DNA of 64,000 nucleotides from Plazaster borealis (GCA_021014325.1 CM037463.1:25166526-25230525); one strand, 5' to 3'; positions 1-12,693 are shown, counted from the stretch's first letter. Numbers and translations are program-made. The notes: a model not told the origin generated them from the letters alone.

Positions 1-201
1 TTGTCTCCTCCAATTAAATGGCACCACCTCTGTGACGTATTGACCAATAACATTGACGGCATAGCTGACGTCATCATAGGTCACTTCAATTGATATTCTA
101 ACTGATAGTCCATCTGTTGACAATGAGCAGGTATATGGTGTACATGACATCCAGGGTAGTTTGCCATTCCATTGACTCGATTTACCAACGATGTACTGGA
201 T
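1..201 (-). CDS. GH81-like gene, exon 6 (second module copy, runs off the window)
   Basis: The acceptor TTGTCTTCGTAG ends at 202. The frame is open to base 1 (67 codons) and in phase with exon 5. It encodes C-x3-TC-x-LS-x-DG and YAVN-x-IG, homologous to exon 5. No donor or stop is seen, so the exon continues to the left. Confidence 0.65.
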   Translation of the reverse strand, partial: MQYIVGKSSQWNGKLPWMSCTPYTCSLSTDGLSVRISIEVTYDDVSYAVNVIGQYVTEVVPFNWRRQ

Positions 202-3200
202 CTACGAAGACAAGAAAACAAGGAAGATGCTAGCTGTAGTTGCCAAGAGTCAACTCTTATGTGACAGGTGTTTTGTTTGGTGATTGAACAGCACTTGCTT
301 TTAAGATCAATCTTACATCATCGAACTTGCCTCTGGATTTGTCTTCATTTCCACGGGTCTGAAAGTTTGTCTATGCTTAATACATATTTGAATTTAATTT
401 AATGATTGAGTAGTTTCTTACTCGTGAGAATTCCTACCTCTTCCAATCCTCCTATCGATTGGCTGAGCTTAGTAGTTATTTCTACCCATCTGGTCTGGTT
501 ACACGCTGCGTTGACATCAGCACTGCCGTAAAACCAAGGCGGTTGACGAGTGCCAAACTCCTCCGTCATTTCCGTCGAATTATCGGTACACTGAACACTT
601 CCTGGCGCGGTAACCCAGTACTTTCCGTAGTCGTGTTGAGGAAGAGGGAATAAGCCGATTATATTCACAGCATAAATCATAATTCCACGAGCCTTCTGTG
701 ACGTTATGTTCACCGTATAACCATCTTCAGAAAGATTGCACGTTGTACCATTACATGTTATCATTTCACGATCTGTTAGCCAACTAAACATTAAAAACAA
801 ATAGAAAGTTATACATTTTATGAAGTTTTTTTGTTTTAGAAGAACTTGAGAAGAACTTTAGAATACTGAGTAGTAAGACAGTGTTTCATAGGAAGAGAAG
901 GTAAAGGAATACAGATGGATTTATAAAATGGTGAATTAAACCGGGACATTCATTTTGGACTGTTACACGTTTGTTATATTAGTTGTATACCTGTGGTCCT
1001 CTGTAGCTGCCCACTGTACATCACTGACATCAGATACAGGTTTTGTTAGATGAATAATGAGGCTTAACTCCTCAGTGATGTTGTCACATGAGGCATGGAT
1101 GTATGCAGACCCTCTATCAGCAGCTAAATAAATAAAAACACAAGAATTGATTGATTTTACTAGGACCATTCCTCCACCTAAACTGCTGGACTCTGATTAT
1201 GGTGGTATACCTGATCCCGTGTAAAGCTTAATCAGTTTACTACAGTCCTCAGTCCAATCCCTTAGTAAGACAACAGCCAAACTGTTAGACTCTGATTATG
1301 GTGGTATGCCTAATCCCATGTAAAGCATATTCAGAGTTTAGTGTAGTCCTCGATCGAACCAAGGAACTATCACAATGAGGTTCCAGCTCCTTCAACAGCT
1401 CCAGGGGTCAACAGAATCAAACTAAACATGTTTGGATGTTGAAGGTTGATATTTTTCGTCTTTGTCGGGCTCCTTGTATTTTCAAAGTAATAACTATGGT
1501 TTTACAATGGGTACCAGACTAGTTTCCCTTCTAGCCTCGGTTTGGTTCCAATAGGTAAGAAACAAGATCGATTTGAATATTTTCTTTCCCCATTAGTTCA
1601 TACTTGATCGCTCTTCAGGGCAGTCATAGTCAGCATCCTCTCCGTTGACAGCCACCAGGCAATATGGATACACCACTGGGTTTGCATCAGTGAAGATATG
1701 TGTTAACATGGCAGCACCTCGGACTATGGGTAACTCCATAGTTCCACCATTGGTATCCATGTATATGAAGTCTGCATACATCTCACCGAAGTCTGTCAGG
1801 GTCGGTTCTCCGGAGTTTGCAATCCCGACACGTATACCAGACAAGCCTGTGAAATCATTACAATATTTGTTAAGAGCAGTTTTATACCGTGGTTTGACTT
1901 CCAATGAAAATGGGCAGCATATGAATCATCCCATTGTATTCGAGCCCATTTTGAACCAATTCACTTGAAAATATTTTGGCCTTATACTTAGTTAACAGCA
2001 CAGGTACTAAAATCAAGATTCTAATCTTACCGGTAAATTCGGCAAAGGGTGCTCCATCTGGGCCAGACACCATCTGCTTCATCCCTGCACCGAGGGACTC
2101 CACCTTTTCCCAAGGTGCATCAGTCATCCCTGGTGTCAGCTGATAAAATGGGTCTTGTCTTTTAGTCTGGTTCCATCCATGTAGAGTGTACGCATCATAA
2201 GTTATTCCCTTATCAGTCATGACTGCTGAGTGAGGGAATTGTCTGATGGGTGTGAGAGGTCCATGGTTGATCTGATTGCAGGCAAAGTGACCGGTAGGTA
2301 ACGCACCAGCATCCCGTAAGGTCCCAGTACGCTGTGGTGGTGCGACTTGTTGGAGTAATGTTGACTCATTGAAATACATTCTAGGGTCCACTGTGTCTAT
2401 TGGAGTGTCTTGAATTTGCAGGCAGGTTGCTGAAAGTCCTCCCCTCTCTTTGGAAAACCAAACAAAACTAGCTACATGTTAATTTCATTCCTATATCGAA
2501 TGGCTTATGGTGATAGCCACCGCGCTCCTCTGATTTATAACTCAATTTCAACTTTAATCTTTGGGCCATACTGTAATTTACACAAGAAATTGTTTGGAAA
2601 CTACATTTAACGAAGGCATTTGGGGTGGTACCGCCCCCTACGTCAGCCAGGACAGAAAACGCACAGACTATAAGTAAATGCCTCCACGTGAAGACGTTTC
2701 GGAATCAGATGAGCAGACATTATACATGGAAGATAATGATATACACATCAAACATTGTGAGATTCAACCTGCAGCTTATCAACGTGAAATCACATTAAAA
2801 CCAAGAATGTTAATAATACTTTGATATAACGTAAGATTATCTCAAATACAAATATGTTTAGTTGCTTAGAAACTGCAGACACCTGGGAAACCTATTTTTC
2901 GTATTGCACATGGCGCGGGTAATACTGGTTCTTGAAAATGTGGGTATAATCGCAGCTCAAATTCGTATTAAAAATACAAATAATTCATACCATGTATTTT
3001 CCCTTACAACACTTATTCGGGCTTAATGGATGAGCACAAATGGGATAATACTGTTTCATTTGAAATGCGAGCCGTGTGTGTTTTAGAAACCTCATTTCAT
3101 ATAACATGAACTTGCAATAGAAAAAGCTAGAGAACATTTACACCATTGGTGATTTGTTGTTGTTGTCAGTTTGGCGACAAATTAATATTCCTCACGTTAC

Positions 3201-3908
3201 ACCCTTCCTTTTAAAGGGTCTGTATACGTTTGGTAATTACTCATAACATTAATGGCAATACAAACTTACTTGGTAAGAAGTACAGCAGCTTCTGATATTA
3301 CAAAGCATTTTGAGAAACGTTGCACTTTGAAGTAATGTGGAAAAGTATATCAGTTTTTATCACACACAAAAAATGAATCTGAGAAGCGTTATACTGACAG
3401 TAACGTTTCTCAGATTGTGTATTCCAATTGCAGAGTATTCTTCCTGCGTGGACAAACCGCTCCAGATTTTCTGCAATATATCAAAAACACTACCACCTTT
3501 TGAAATGAAAATTTCACAGGTTAGGTTAATGGTATATATCTACAACTATAAAGGATTTAAACAACCAGTAGGTTCCAATTAACAAACGTATACAATACCT
3601 TTAAATAAAGACACAATCACTAACCTCCTTTTGGTGGTTTCGTCGTTACCTCCGACTGCGGACCTTTATTAGAGATTCCTAAATACATGATAACGGAGAC
3701 GGTCGTTAGAACGAGACTCGTTGCCACCACACATAAAACCCACTTGCAGCGTATCTCTAACTTCGTCGCTTGCCGTGCCTCAACTTTAGTTGTCGTCATG
3801 ACGCCGTCATCTTTCTCTCTCTGAGCTTCGGTAGTTGGTTGATGATCGTTTCCCATCACAACCTTTTTAGATTTAGTCACGGTTTGAGATTGGTATTATC
3901 AAGTCACC
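1..3908 (-). CDS. Type II membrane-anchored GH81-like (endo-1,3-beta-glucanase-like) protein, 5' part of gene
   Basis: Six exons read leftwards: 3908-3625 (ATG at 3856-3854), 2429-2031, 1846-1604, 1123-991, 783-438 and 201 to beyond base 1. All five junctions agree in phase (1,1,1,2,0) and have GT/AG sites. About 517 residues are in the window and no stop is reached. Residues about 39-61 form one hydrophobic segment preceded by a charged tail, so the protein should be type II with an extracellular C-terminal part; several N-x-S/T sites and cysteines fit this. Exon 3 contains GTMELPIVRGAAMLT, which resembles the G-T-M-x-x-P-L-V-R-G stretch of the GH81 beta-sandwich domain. GH81 enzymes hydrolyse beta-1,3-glucan. 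The catalytic helical domain would lie off the left edge, so activity cannot be judged. The family call is from remembered motif resemblance; a different secreted beta-sandwich protein is possible. Confidence 0.6.
438..783 (-). CDS. GH81-like gene, exon 5 (first copy of a repeated module)
   Basis: The acceptor AATGTTTAG precedes 783 and the donor GAAGAG|GTAGGA follows 438. It encodes about 115 residues with five N-glycosylation sequons. Its start (C-x3-TC-x-LS-x-DG, then YAVN-x-IG) recurs in exon 6. Confidence 0.72.
991..1123 (-). CDS. GH81-like gene, exon 4
   Basis: The acceptor TTATTTAG precedes 1123 and the donor CACAG|GTATAC follows 991. It enters in phase 1, leaves in phase 2 and encodes about 44 residues. 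Confidence 0.7.
1180..1351. repeat. Two-copy tandem duplication, about 99-bp period, in an intron
   Basis: About 71 bases beginning at 1180 recur at 1279 with scattered substitutions. It lies between exons 3 and 4 of the GH81-like gene. No coding content. Confidence 0.8.
1604..1846 (-). CDS. GH81-like gene, exon 3 (VRG motif)
   Basis: The acceptor TTTCACAG precedes 1846 and the donor TCAA|GTATGA follows 1604. It encodes about 81 residues ending in a Cys-Pro-Glu-Glu stretch. This exon carries the family-defining PIVRG segment. Confidence 0.78.
2031..2429 (-). CDS. GH81-like gene, exon 2
   Basis: The acceptor GACTTTCAG ends at 2430 and the donor ACCG|GTAAGA starts at 2030. It is phase 1 at both ends and gives about 133 residues, including a stretch with FPHSAVMTDKGITY that resembles the N-terminal substrate-domain region of GH81 proteins. 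An AG at 2441-2440 also fits the phase and would add three residues. Confidence 0.75.
3215..3600. mobile_element. TTAA-flanked foldback MITE, copy 1
   Basis: TTAA at 3211-3214 and 3601-3604 flank a 386-bp element whose ends are inverted repeats around GTATACGTTTGGTAAT (left) and its complement (right, one mismatch). A central inverted repeat, AATCTGAGAAGCGTTA at 3376 and its near-complement at 3401, would form a hairpin. A similar element lies at 12319. It has no transposase and sits in intron 1 of the GH81-like gene, about 24 bp from the exon-1 donor. Confidence 0.8.
3625..3908 (-). CDS. GH81-like gene, exon 1: cytoplasmic tail and membrane anchor
   Basis: The acceptor TTTTCTTTTCAG ends at 3909 and the donor GAG|GTTAGT starts at 3624. 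Coding begins at the ATG at 3856; the frame upstream has a stop, and the GTG further up is unlikely to start a eukaryotic protein. It encodes about 77 residues: a Lys/Glu/Thr-rich tail, the hydrophobic segment WVLCVVATSLVLTTVSVIMY, then a Pro/Lys stalk. Confidence 0.75.
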
Positions 3909-4016
3909 CTGAAAAGAAAACACTTAACTAATTATGCTAATTGTTTCTCAACCTCTTTAGATTTAGCCACGGTTTGAGATTGGTATTATCAAGTCACCCT
4001 AAAAAGAAAACACACC
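3859..4016. repeat. 90-bp tandem duplication of an exon-1 splice acceptor and 5' leader
   Basis: Bases 3859-3927 and 3949-4016 are near-identical. Each carries, on the minus strand, a pyrimidine-rich acceptor followed by the same leader. The copy nearer the gene abuts the start codon. Confidence 0.85.
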
Positions 4017-6032
4017 AATTACTCAAAATACTCGTCAATTACATACTAGTTGAACTATAAAGTGATTGAAAGACAGTTAAGTTACAATCTTTGCCTCCAT
4101 ACGCTCTGAACTGAACCAAGTGAAACTGGCACTGATACTGTCCGCCTTGCACTACAACTTTTTCTTTCCACCCATTAATGATGTTCCTTATATAACATTA
4201 GAAAGACAATAATTTTATATTGAGTTGTACTTTAGTCAGATAGCCAGTGTGTTCGGTTCGTGGTCAGAGTGCAATAACAAAGAGCAAACTGTCCTTATGT
4301 AAGGATAACGTTTCCTGTACAAGTTAATCCAATGTAAATAAAAACTTGTCCCTTAAGTCCACTTCCTCAATGCAAGGCAATAGTTGTCTGTATCATAAAA
4401 CGTTTTGTTTGAACGAGGCAAACTAAACTTAACTTGATATGATATCGATAACAAGGACAGACCAGCTTCAATCTGCACTGCACTTGGTTTGTTTTTGATT
4501 TTGTTTTCCATTTTTAGATCTTGTCTTGATGTACAGTCTATAATCAATTTGGATGGCGAACTTTGGCCGTCCCGGCTCAGTCACTGTGTACACGCCATCG
4601 TCCATTGGTCTAAAAAAAAAAAAGAGTACTAAACTGTGACAGTAATTACAAGCACAATGTGCGTTGTAAACTCGAGAAGAACATATTTTGGGACAATTTG
4701 CCTCTCCCGCAAGAGGTCACGACATTTGACATAATGTGCACTTACACTTTGTTGGCCTATCATTGTACACGGTTTGTTATATTGTGTGACTAATGTCTCT
4801 GGTTTTCCATGGGAACGAGGTTGATCTGATTTTATGGATCCAGTGATAGCATGACCTGTTTCTGAGATAAATAGTGACCCACAAATACGTCATCTCTCAA
4901 CCATTGATCCAAAACAATTCAGTAGTGTTTTATTGGACAAATCTATAAGTGAACAAGAAACCAAATCATGGGTGACTGAACCCATAAACAGCCAAAATAC
5001 TGACGGAATGATGGTAGAAAAAGTAACTACGATATTTATTCAGCTTGGTGTGGACGTGCTTAAATCACTTTACTATAGCGAGTGTGTATAAGCTGTCCAT
5101 TACACAGTAATAGTATGAATGCAACCCGCTGGGGGCAAATGTTACCAGAAGTCAGAGTTACTTACCGCATGCTGATTTGGCAATTTACTTTCAGTGTCAA
5201 TGCACAGACCGTAATATTAGCATTGTAGTTCAGTATAGGTTGTTGTTGTGTTCAAGACAACGCAAACGACTTGGAATGAAATGTAATGATTCTTTCGTAC
5301 AAGAAATAGAAATGATGTCTCATTCCCGTTCACATCACTCAAGACGATCTAATAGTTTCCGTTATGTTGGTCTCATAGTGGTTCCAGGGCCGTCAGTGTC
5401 TAATTCTGGCAATAGTAGGCTGATACAAAACGCAGCATAGTAAACTTCACGGGTTACGTTGTCATGTAGGCCTCTAATTCGTGAGTCGTTCACTAGTCAC
5501 AGCGGAAACCTTCCCTTTTCTAACTAATTTATGAACTGAAAATCCTGTGATGTATTTGGACAGTTGCTGTAACGTCCATGCAGTGCAATCGATGTCTCCA
5601 TCAAAAGTACAAGTAGTAACTGCAGCTCAAAATGACATGTGGTTCATCTGAATATACCCGTCAATTTGTTTCATCCAAAGAAAAATATTGGTGTATTTTA
5701 TACCAACAGTTATATTCATTAATTGCACCCCTCTTGTCAAAAATATCAGAATGTTCAAACGAATGAATGCAATTATTAGATATGTATATATTTAAAGCTC
5801 CATTTCTTTTACGAAGGTGCAATAAGGTGGAATGGTGGAACTTTGATCTGCCCTGATATGAGATGAGGTCAATGACCTCACAGGAATGTTGACAAACCAG
5901 CCACGGTCAATTGCTGCTGAGACGATGTTAATATTCTGCTTCAACAAAACGTTGTTTTGAGTTGTTTTCAATTAAAACGATGGTTTACTTATTGGGTTCC
6001 GTGTGAGGCGTATCAAGTCTTTTCCTAAAATG

Positions 6033-6120
6033 GTAATGTTTTAATAAAACATTACTTTTCGTGGGCGAACCATGAGATGATTGAATTATTTGTTTATAAA
6101 CAAAGTGCGACTATTCAATC
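6033..6120. repeat. Two adjacent inverted repeats with a nested palindrome
   Basis: A perfect 10-bp stem (GTAATGTTTT / AAAACATTAC, 3-base loop) spans 6033-6055. It is followed at about 6079-6120 by GATTGAAT/ATTCAATC arms that enclose the perfect palindrome TTTGTTTATAAACAAA. Function unknown. Confidence 0.75.
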
Positions 6121-6549
6121 GTTTCATTGGCATTGAAATGTTTACTTTAACCACGAGAGGGCGTATATTATTTTTAAAAAATGTACAGTTGAAATCCACG
6201 TATGTTTTGAATGGGCTGCTGTACACGATCACATGTTTATAGCAAACTCTTCGGGTATTCAGAAAAGGTTCGCTACACTAAAGTATGGTTTATTTTCAGT
6301 AGGAATGTGTTATGTAGAATTGACCAATGTCTTCTACCTTCACGGGTGAGCGTTAATACAGATGTAAGATTTCCTTGTCAAGGCAGCTCGACACGACTAC
6401 CGGCTGAGCAGGACATGAACATCAAGCCGTTTAAAAACTATTTACAAGGTTTGACATTGAAACTAACTTATTATTTGATAAGAGGAACATCTTGCTGTTT
6501 TTGATGGCTTGAAATTTGCATGGAACCTTCTCAATCGCCCGTTCATCAG

Positions 6550-6574
6550 CCCCCCCCCCCCCACACACACACAC
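6550..6574. repeat. C-run and CA microsatellite
   Basis: A run of about 13 C followed by alternating CA. Simple sequence only. Confidence 0.9.
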
Positions 6575-9500
6575 CCGCCCCTCCTCGGGTGATTGTCTGA
6601 CCCTTGCCGACACGTGCGTGCGTACAACTCGGTCAGTGCATGGATTCTCTTCCTTCCTCCATGGTCAGTGGTACCATGCAATGTACGGTGGGTGGGGCAA
6701 CGGATAAAGTAAAACAATCAAACTTTTGGGGGTCAATCGAAATTGTCCCTTTTTTCTTAAAATATGACAATGCTCGTAATGTGAGAGAGGCTGGGTGAGA
6801 GCATGACTTGATGTTATCCCATATGTCATATACATTCTAGTTTCCGTGTAGTGGTTTGCAGCTTCGCGCTTTGTTCAGGATTAGCCAATCAGTTTCGACG
6901 ATGTAGTCAGCAAGTGGTATTCAAGACAAGACGCAGTTGGTGTTCGTTCATAAGTACTGAACTAATTGATGGGACTTGCCACTCGATCAACGAGATTCAA
7001 CACAGTATCGTCATCTCATTGAGCCACCCATCATATCACGATGACCGGTAAGTCTTATTGGTGCAACCGTTACTGTTTGAAGACAACCTTATAATTATAA
7101 ATCAACATGAAATAACGAGAGCAAATGGTTGCTGTTTTTAGCTATTTAACATTGAGTGGTTTGTCGTCGTATTTGGAGACATTTATATTTACTTTTGTTT
7201 CAGTTTTGAAAACTTTATAAAACTCTCTCAGTTGAAGCAGAATATTAAATAAGCATTTTTGTCAGGAAAACAACAGCTAAAAATGGAATGCTAAGTTATG
7301 TGGCTTGATTAAATTAATTAGTTTGTATTATATTTAGTTTTTATTAAAACTGTTTATTCTCTCTAATCCATTGAATAGTAACTTGGTACAAAAGCAAGCA
7401 CATTTTTAACTTGACTGTATGCATCGGAACACCGTTGCAATCACATGCTGTAAAGGTGCAAACGCCGCTCGTATTGCTTGCCGCTATATGGTTGTCAGAC
7501 GGGAACTATTTCTATAACACACATAGTAGAATCTGGGCCGAATGTTTTGAGACTCTAAACCCCCAGTCTAGACTAAGAGGAATTCGAGACGGAAAAACAC
7601 ACACTGTGCTATAAAATAAATGTCTCTCAAGGGGGCGTGTCTACTGTGAGGACGATAAGGGGGAGATAGTCCCTTAGTGAAGTATTTCAGACGATGTCTC
7701 CTCCCACTGACTTACAAGTCAGGCCAGAAATATTTATTTTACCCGTTGTCAAAGTTCTTTTTTTCTTTTCCCAGTTACAAATTGTTTGCATATGTTTGTT
7801 TTGCCCCGAGATGTCAACAAAAGAGTATACCAATCCCACGTTGATGAGCTGAGTAGATTACTAGTAATGCTGTTTGGTGTCTTTATCATACTTATATTGT
7901 GTGGAAAACTCTATGCTAATAATATTAGGTACATGCAAAATTAACATCTATTAAAATATGAGGTACGTTGTGCATTTTACCTTGACAAAGCATTGCCATA
8001 AATCGTTCAGGTCGCTACCATGATTTAGCCTATTTTTTTTTTAGTATTTCTTGCTCGTAACTGCAATAACTGTTTTTGTTTTTCGTCGTTAAAGATTTTA
8101 TCCTTTCATTCTGTTGCTCTCTTAAAACTGTCTTCGTTCCTTTTATATTCTTAATGTTTAGTTTGTGAGGGGCTTTGAACGACCCTTAACCTTTGCTCAT
8201 GATTCTCTAAACATTTTCTTGGCAGTCTTCACCCTCTACCCAGAAGACTCTTTGTTGACATCCCATACTTTTAACTGCCTTCTTTGGATTGCAAACTACC
8301 ATTAATCTTCATCCATTCGCAATATTTTGCATTCACGTTTTTACGCGTCATTACCAAGTTATTGTTTAGTCTTATACCTGGGTTTTATTTCGCTCGTGTT
8401 TTGACAACGAAGTATAACTCGTGATGTTTTATACTTAAAGGGAAGAGCTCGTCTTAGACGTTGGGAGACAATATTTCTTCAAACCTTGAGATAAATATAA
8501 CATTCATTCATGGATCGATGAACAAATCAAAACTTTTTTGATAATTGCACTAGGTATTTCGCGTAAAGTCTGTTTTCAATGAAAACAACTATTGTGTTTA
8601 TTATTAAAAGTATGGATTTTCGTATATTGTACGCGTCATATATATTTGCGGAGCTATTTTCACCGTTCGGTGAACAGTAATTTGAATTCTTTAAGGATAA
8701 GTTTGCATTTCTAGCAGGTGTTTTTTATTGTAAATCCAAACTGACATTTGGGTTTACTAAGCAGACAGGTGTCTGTATTGGCGGGAGTCCAAAATAAACT
8801 ACCAATGACTTCCCACAACTGCGGCCTGTATTTCAAAATAAACACCATTCTGTGGATGTCTAAAATTTATGTAATCTGTAACTGAGTTAATACATAATGC
8901 GGCTATTATGTTATTAACATTATTACATAAAATTGAGTAAGTTGGTGTCAAACTGTGAATTGAACACAAAGCAAACATTTTCTATTTGAGTGTTACCAAG
9001 TTACAAAACTGTGATACATTGAATGCACAAACTCTCTTTGAAACTAGCAGAACTAATTGATAAACTTGTGGATGATAGTAAATCAAAGCTCCATGTTCTA
9101 AATTTGCTGCTGTTGTTGAAGTCTTTTTGAGAAGTCATCTTGAGTAAACACTCTAGCTTCGTTTTTGATTGTTTATTTGCCTGGACATTGTACAGTTTCC
9201 AGTGAGTAATGTTTAAAAGGGTATTCAAAATCAATAATTTCGGTTGTTTTTTTTCATGTCTGGAAATCTCAACATTTCTAGCAGAGAGTATTTTCTCACA
9301 TACTCTTTGTTTGGTCTTTCCCTTCAAGTCATCTAAAGATTATTATTCAAGAGCAACGTTGTTATAAGTAATAACCAGTGGTTTCAAATATTTTAAGTGA
9401 TATCCCAGCATTATTAGTAATTGTGAACTTTTCTTGAACTCTACGTCTGCTTTAGGCTCTTACATAGGTTCAAGGCACTATCCTCCAGCCTAAGTAAAGG

Positions 9501-9865
9501 TTGTAAGATTGTTTTTGTGAATGTAAGACTGATTTTCCTCCTGCTGGTAAAGTTAAGTTTGCTTTTATTTTCGTGTTAGGATAATCTTTCATAGATAGAG
9601 TCCTTTGGGAAAATCACAAGGCGTGGCTTTAGGAAATCAGTCCGTACATAAAATAATGACACGGCCAATGCATGGACCTTTGGGTATAGTGAGTCCGTGA
9701 CCAGACATAGGACAATCTCTAGCGTGCCTAAGGGTTAGTCGGGCAAGTCCTTGTATAGGAACCAATCTATTATTAATGACCCAGGTTGGAACAAACTCTG
9801 TATTTTAGGATGGGACATACGATAGCAGATCAATTTTAAAAATCATTTCCATCTGGTGTAATGGT

Positions 9866-9931
9866 TACTTCAAAACAATAAACCTGTAACTTCAAAACAA
9901 TAAACCTATAGCTTCAAAACAATAAACGTGT
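9866..9931. repeat. 22-bp tandem repeat, three copies
   Basis: Three consecutive units at 9866, 9888 and 9910 share CTTCAAAACAATAAAC with one to three differences. Confidence 0.9.
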
Positions 9932-12318
9932 ATCCAAGGTAACCTTTCCAAATTAACCACAGCTTTGTTGAACAAAACTTAGTTAATCCAAAAAACAGAA
10001 TCACATTGTCATTTGTTTTTCCTAAAGTAATGAGAATATTAATAATTATTTGAACTACTTAGAGTGACTTTCTTAAAACTAAACGAATGGTTAATGTAGT
10101 TGCTACTTTTTGCACTCGACTATTACAGAGGGCATTATGACTTTGTAACCAATCAAACACAATAACTTATTATAACCATTTGTAATATTTATGAACGCAA
10201 TATTTAAAAAAGATAAATTACTCCTAATTGGTATAACTACATGCACCTGTTAATCTACTACACACATTCCCTATAGGTTCACTGCAGTTTACTAACGGGT
10301 GATTTGATTTTGCACCGTAGAGACTGTAGAATAATTGTCATCGAGTTGAATGACCAGACATGTTTCGGGTTTCCATCACATATGTTTTAATTTCTCCAAT
10401 GGCGGTGGAAAGAAATATCTCCCCTGACATTAGTTCTGTTATAATGTCTTTTAATGGCTTCAGATTTCTTTTCAAGGACAAGGAAATAAAGGAGAATATA
10501 GAAGTGGGACACGTCGTTCATGAGAGTTCACCGAGGTCAATGACCTACCATGGTTTTGTCTTTTTGTTAAGAACACTAATGTTGCAAATCGTGCAGAAAT
10601 AGATTCTAACGCATTGTCAATTTGTTGACGTGGCTGTAACTGTTGTCAGAACAAAGTTCCTAAACAGGCGGGAAACCATTACGATCAATGTGTTTGTGTC
10701 GTGGTCCATTGATCGTGTCTCCATAATACCATAACTTCAACAGATTGCTGGGAGCTGCTGACGAAAGGTCAAAGTTTTGGACTCGATTTTGAAAGGTTGT
10801 CTACCTCCTTGTAGTACCACTTAGTAGAAATACTCGACATGGTTTATGGCTTTTTGGCGTTCTAAAGGTCACATCATCAATTAAAGAATATTAACAAACA
10901 AAATACCAAATTTTAGAAGCAGTTCCCACTGTTGCTTTTTCAATCGCTTATAATATCGTAGTTGGCGAAGAAAAACATTTTAACGAATTGTACAGGAATA
11001 GCTCCTTTGAAATGTTCAGTGTGATGTAACCGGTGGAAATGGAGATTGGAAGGTGTTGTACCGGTGGGGATAAATAAAACAAACTGATTATTCAATTAGA
11101 GTTGGAGCTCTATCTAGTCGGTACATGATTTTGACTGATCTTTGCTTTAGGTGCCATATACCATACCTTCCAGGAGTAATTATCATTGTTTACCCTCGGC
11201 AAAGTCTCCTTAAAGGGTCAAGTCGTGACAAATGTACAATTTTTAAATTACTCCCCCAGGTCATTTAATTTGGTGAAAGAGAGCTGAAAATTATGTGTAC
11301 CGTACTTTGCTGGCCCTTTTCGTTTTATTTAGAAATGTTGTATGTTTTGTGTTTATAAGGTGCTTAATTGCGTTAAGCTTACAAGTTGATTTTTAACCTT
11401 ATTGCCGCAATATAAATCAATTATGGTTTAACCCATTAAAGAAAGAAATATTACAGAAACATTTTTAACATTCTAAAGTATATTGGTTGTGAACTGTTCA
11501 CAATGTGCTTTGCCTCTAAACGTTTTGCATTATGTTCTGGAGAAATACAAACAAAAATTCGGATAATTAAAAACATAACTGTGAGGAATAAATCAAGAGG
11601 AGAACTGGCTATAATAGTTTGAAATGTTTACTTCGTTTGTCATTCCGTACGCATCGGGGAAACAGTTTGTCTGCTCGTGCCAATTGGATCTAGATCAAAC
11701 AGTTTACGAGATCAGCTTAAATGTAAAATTAATTTGGTACACATTTAACTGATTTCATTAAATGAAAATAATGTTCGCCAGCTTCAATCTCTGTGAATTA
11801 GTTCAATACTGTTTTTTATACAAACCCTCCCTACATATAATAGTATAATTAATTACATGCATGAACAAAGACGCGTCTGCTATTAATTAATAACTATTTT
11901 TGGAACTGATACAACTGTTAAAGTTGGTTAGCCCGTTTCATCTTCTTTTTCTCAATGAATCAAACGGTAAACTCACATACATGTACAGCCAACCACGTAT
12001 TAAGCATTGAGGTGCGCAAGCACTCAAAATAACCCCCTTGACTTAATTGACTTCAAGTATGGACTAAAGATTCCAAAGTTCTTTCAACTGTTCAAATCAC
12101 ATTGACCAAATTGCTAGGAATTCGAACGCCAGATCAACTCTATGGGGGTAAGGTAACATGATTAGAGGGTCATATAACAGTGACACTTTTGTGACATTAT
12201 GACCGTAAATTAGAAAATCTGAACACTGTCGGGGACAATCGAGCCCTTGAAGAAATGTATCCCATAAAGTTTCAAGAGTTTGTAGGTTTCTTCTGAGCTT
12301 ACTTTATGTCATGTTTAA

Positions 12319-12693
12319 AGGTATCGTACACGTTTGGTAATGACTCTGAAAATTAAGGGCAATAAAAACTTACTTGGTAAGAAATACAGCAGCTTTGGAT
12401 AGTATAATGAATTTTGATAAACTTCTCACTTCGAGGTGCTGCAGTTATGGAAAATTATATCACTTTTTATCCCCCAAAAATTGAATCTGAGAAGCCGTAA
12501 CGCTTCTCAGAGTGTGTATCCCAATGCAGATTACTCTTCCTGCCTGGACATAACCCCTCCAGATTTTCGGCAATATCTCAAAACGCTAGCGCTACCACCT
12601 TTTGAAATGAAATTTTAACATGTTAGTTTGATGGTATTTATCTACATAGGATTGAAATAAGTGGGTTCCAATTACCAAACGTATACAGCACCT
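12319..12693. mobile_element. TTAA-flanked foldback MITE, copy 2
   Basis: A 375-bp relative of the element at 3215, in the same orientation, flanked by TTAA at 12315-12318 and 12694-12697. It shares internal blocks such as ACTTACTTGGTAAGAA and CCACCTTTTGAAATGAAA. The short open frames inside both copies are by-products. Confidence 0.8.

Larger units (their letters stand above)
4020..12300. other. Intergenic stretch without a supported gene
   Basis: Open frames here are short, lack homology I recognise and do not chain through splice sites. It contains a poly-A run near 4613, the C/CA tract at 6550, palindromes at 6033-6120 and a small tandem repeat at 9866. Regulatory DNA cannot be excluded. 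Confidence 0.6.

Noticed and set aside
1882..2391. Single uninterrupted 169-residue frame
   Set aside because: The initiator is GTG and the frame runs through the donor at 2030 into intron; treated as exon 2 only.
3337..3582. 81-residue open frame
   Set aside because: Lies wholly in the TTAA-flanked MITE; the related frame at 12436 is in the other copy.
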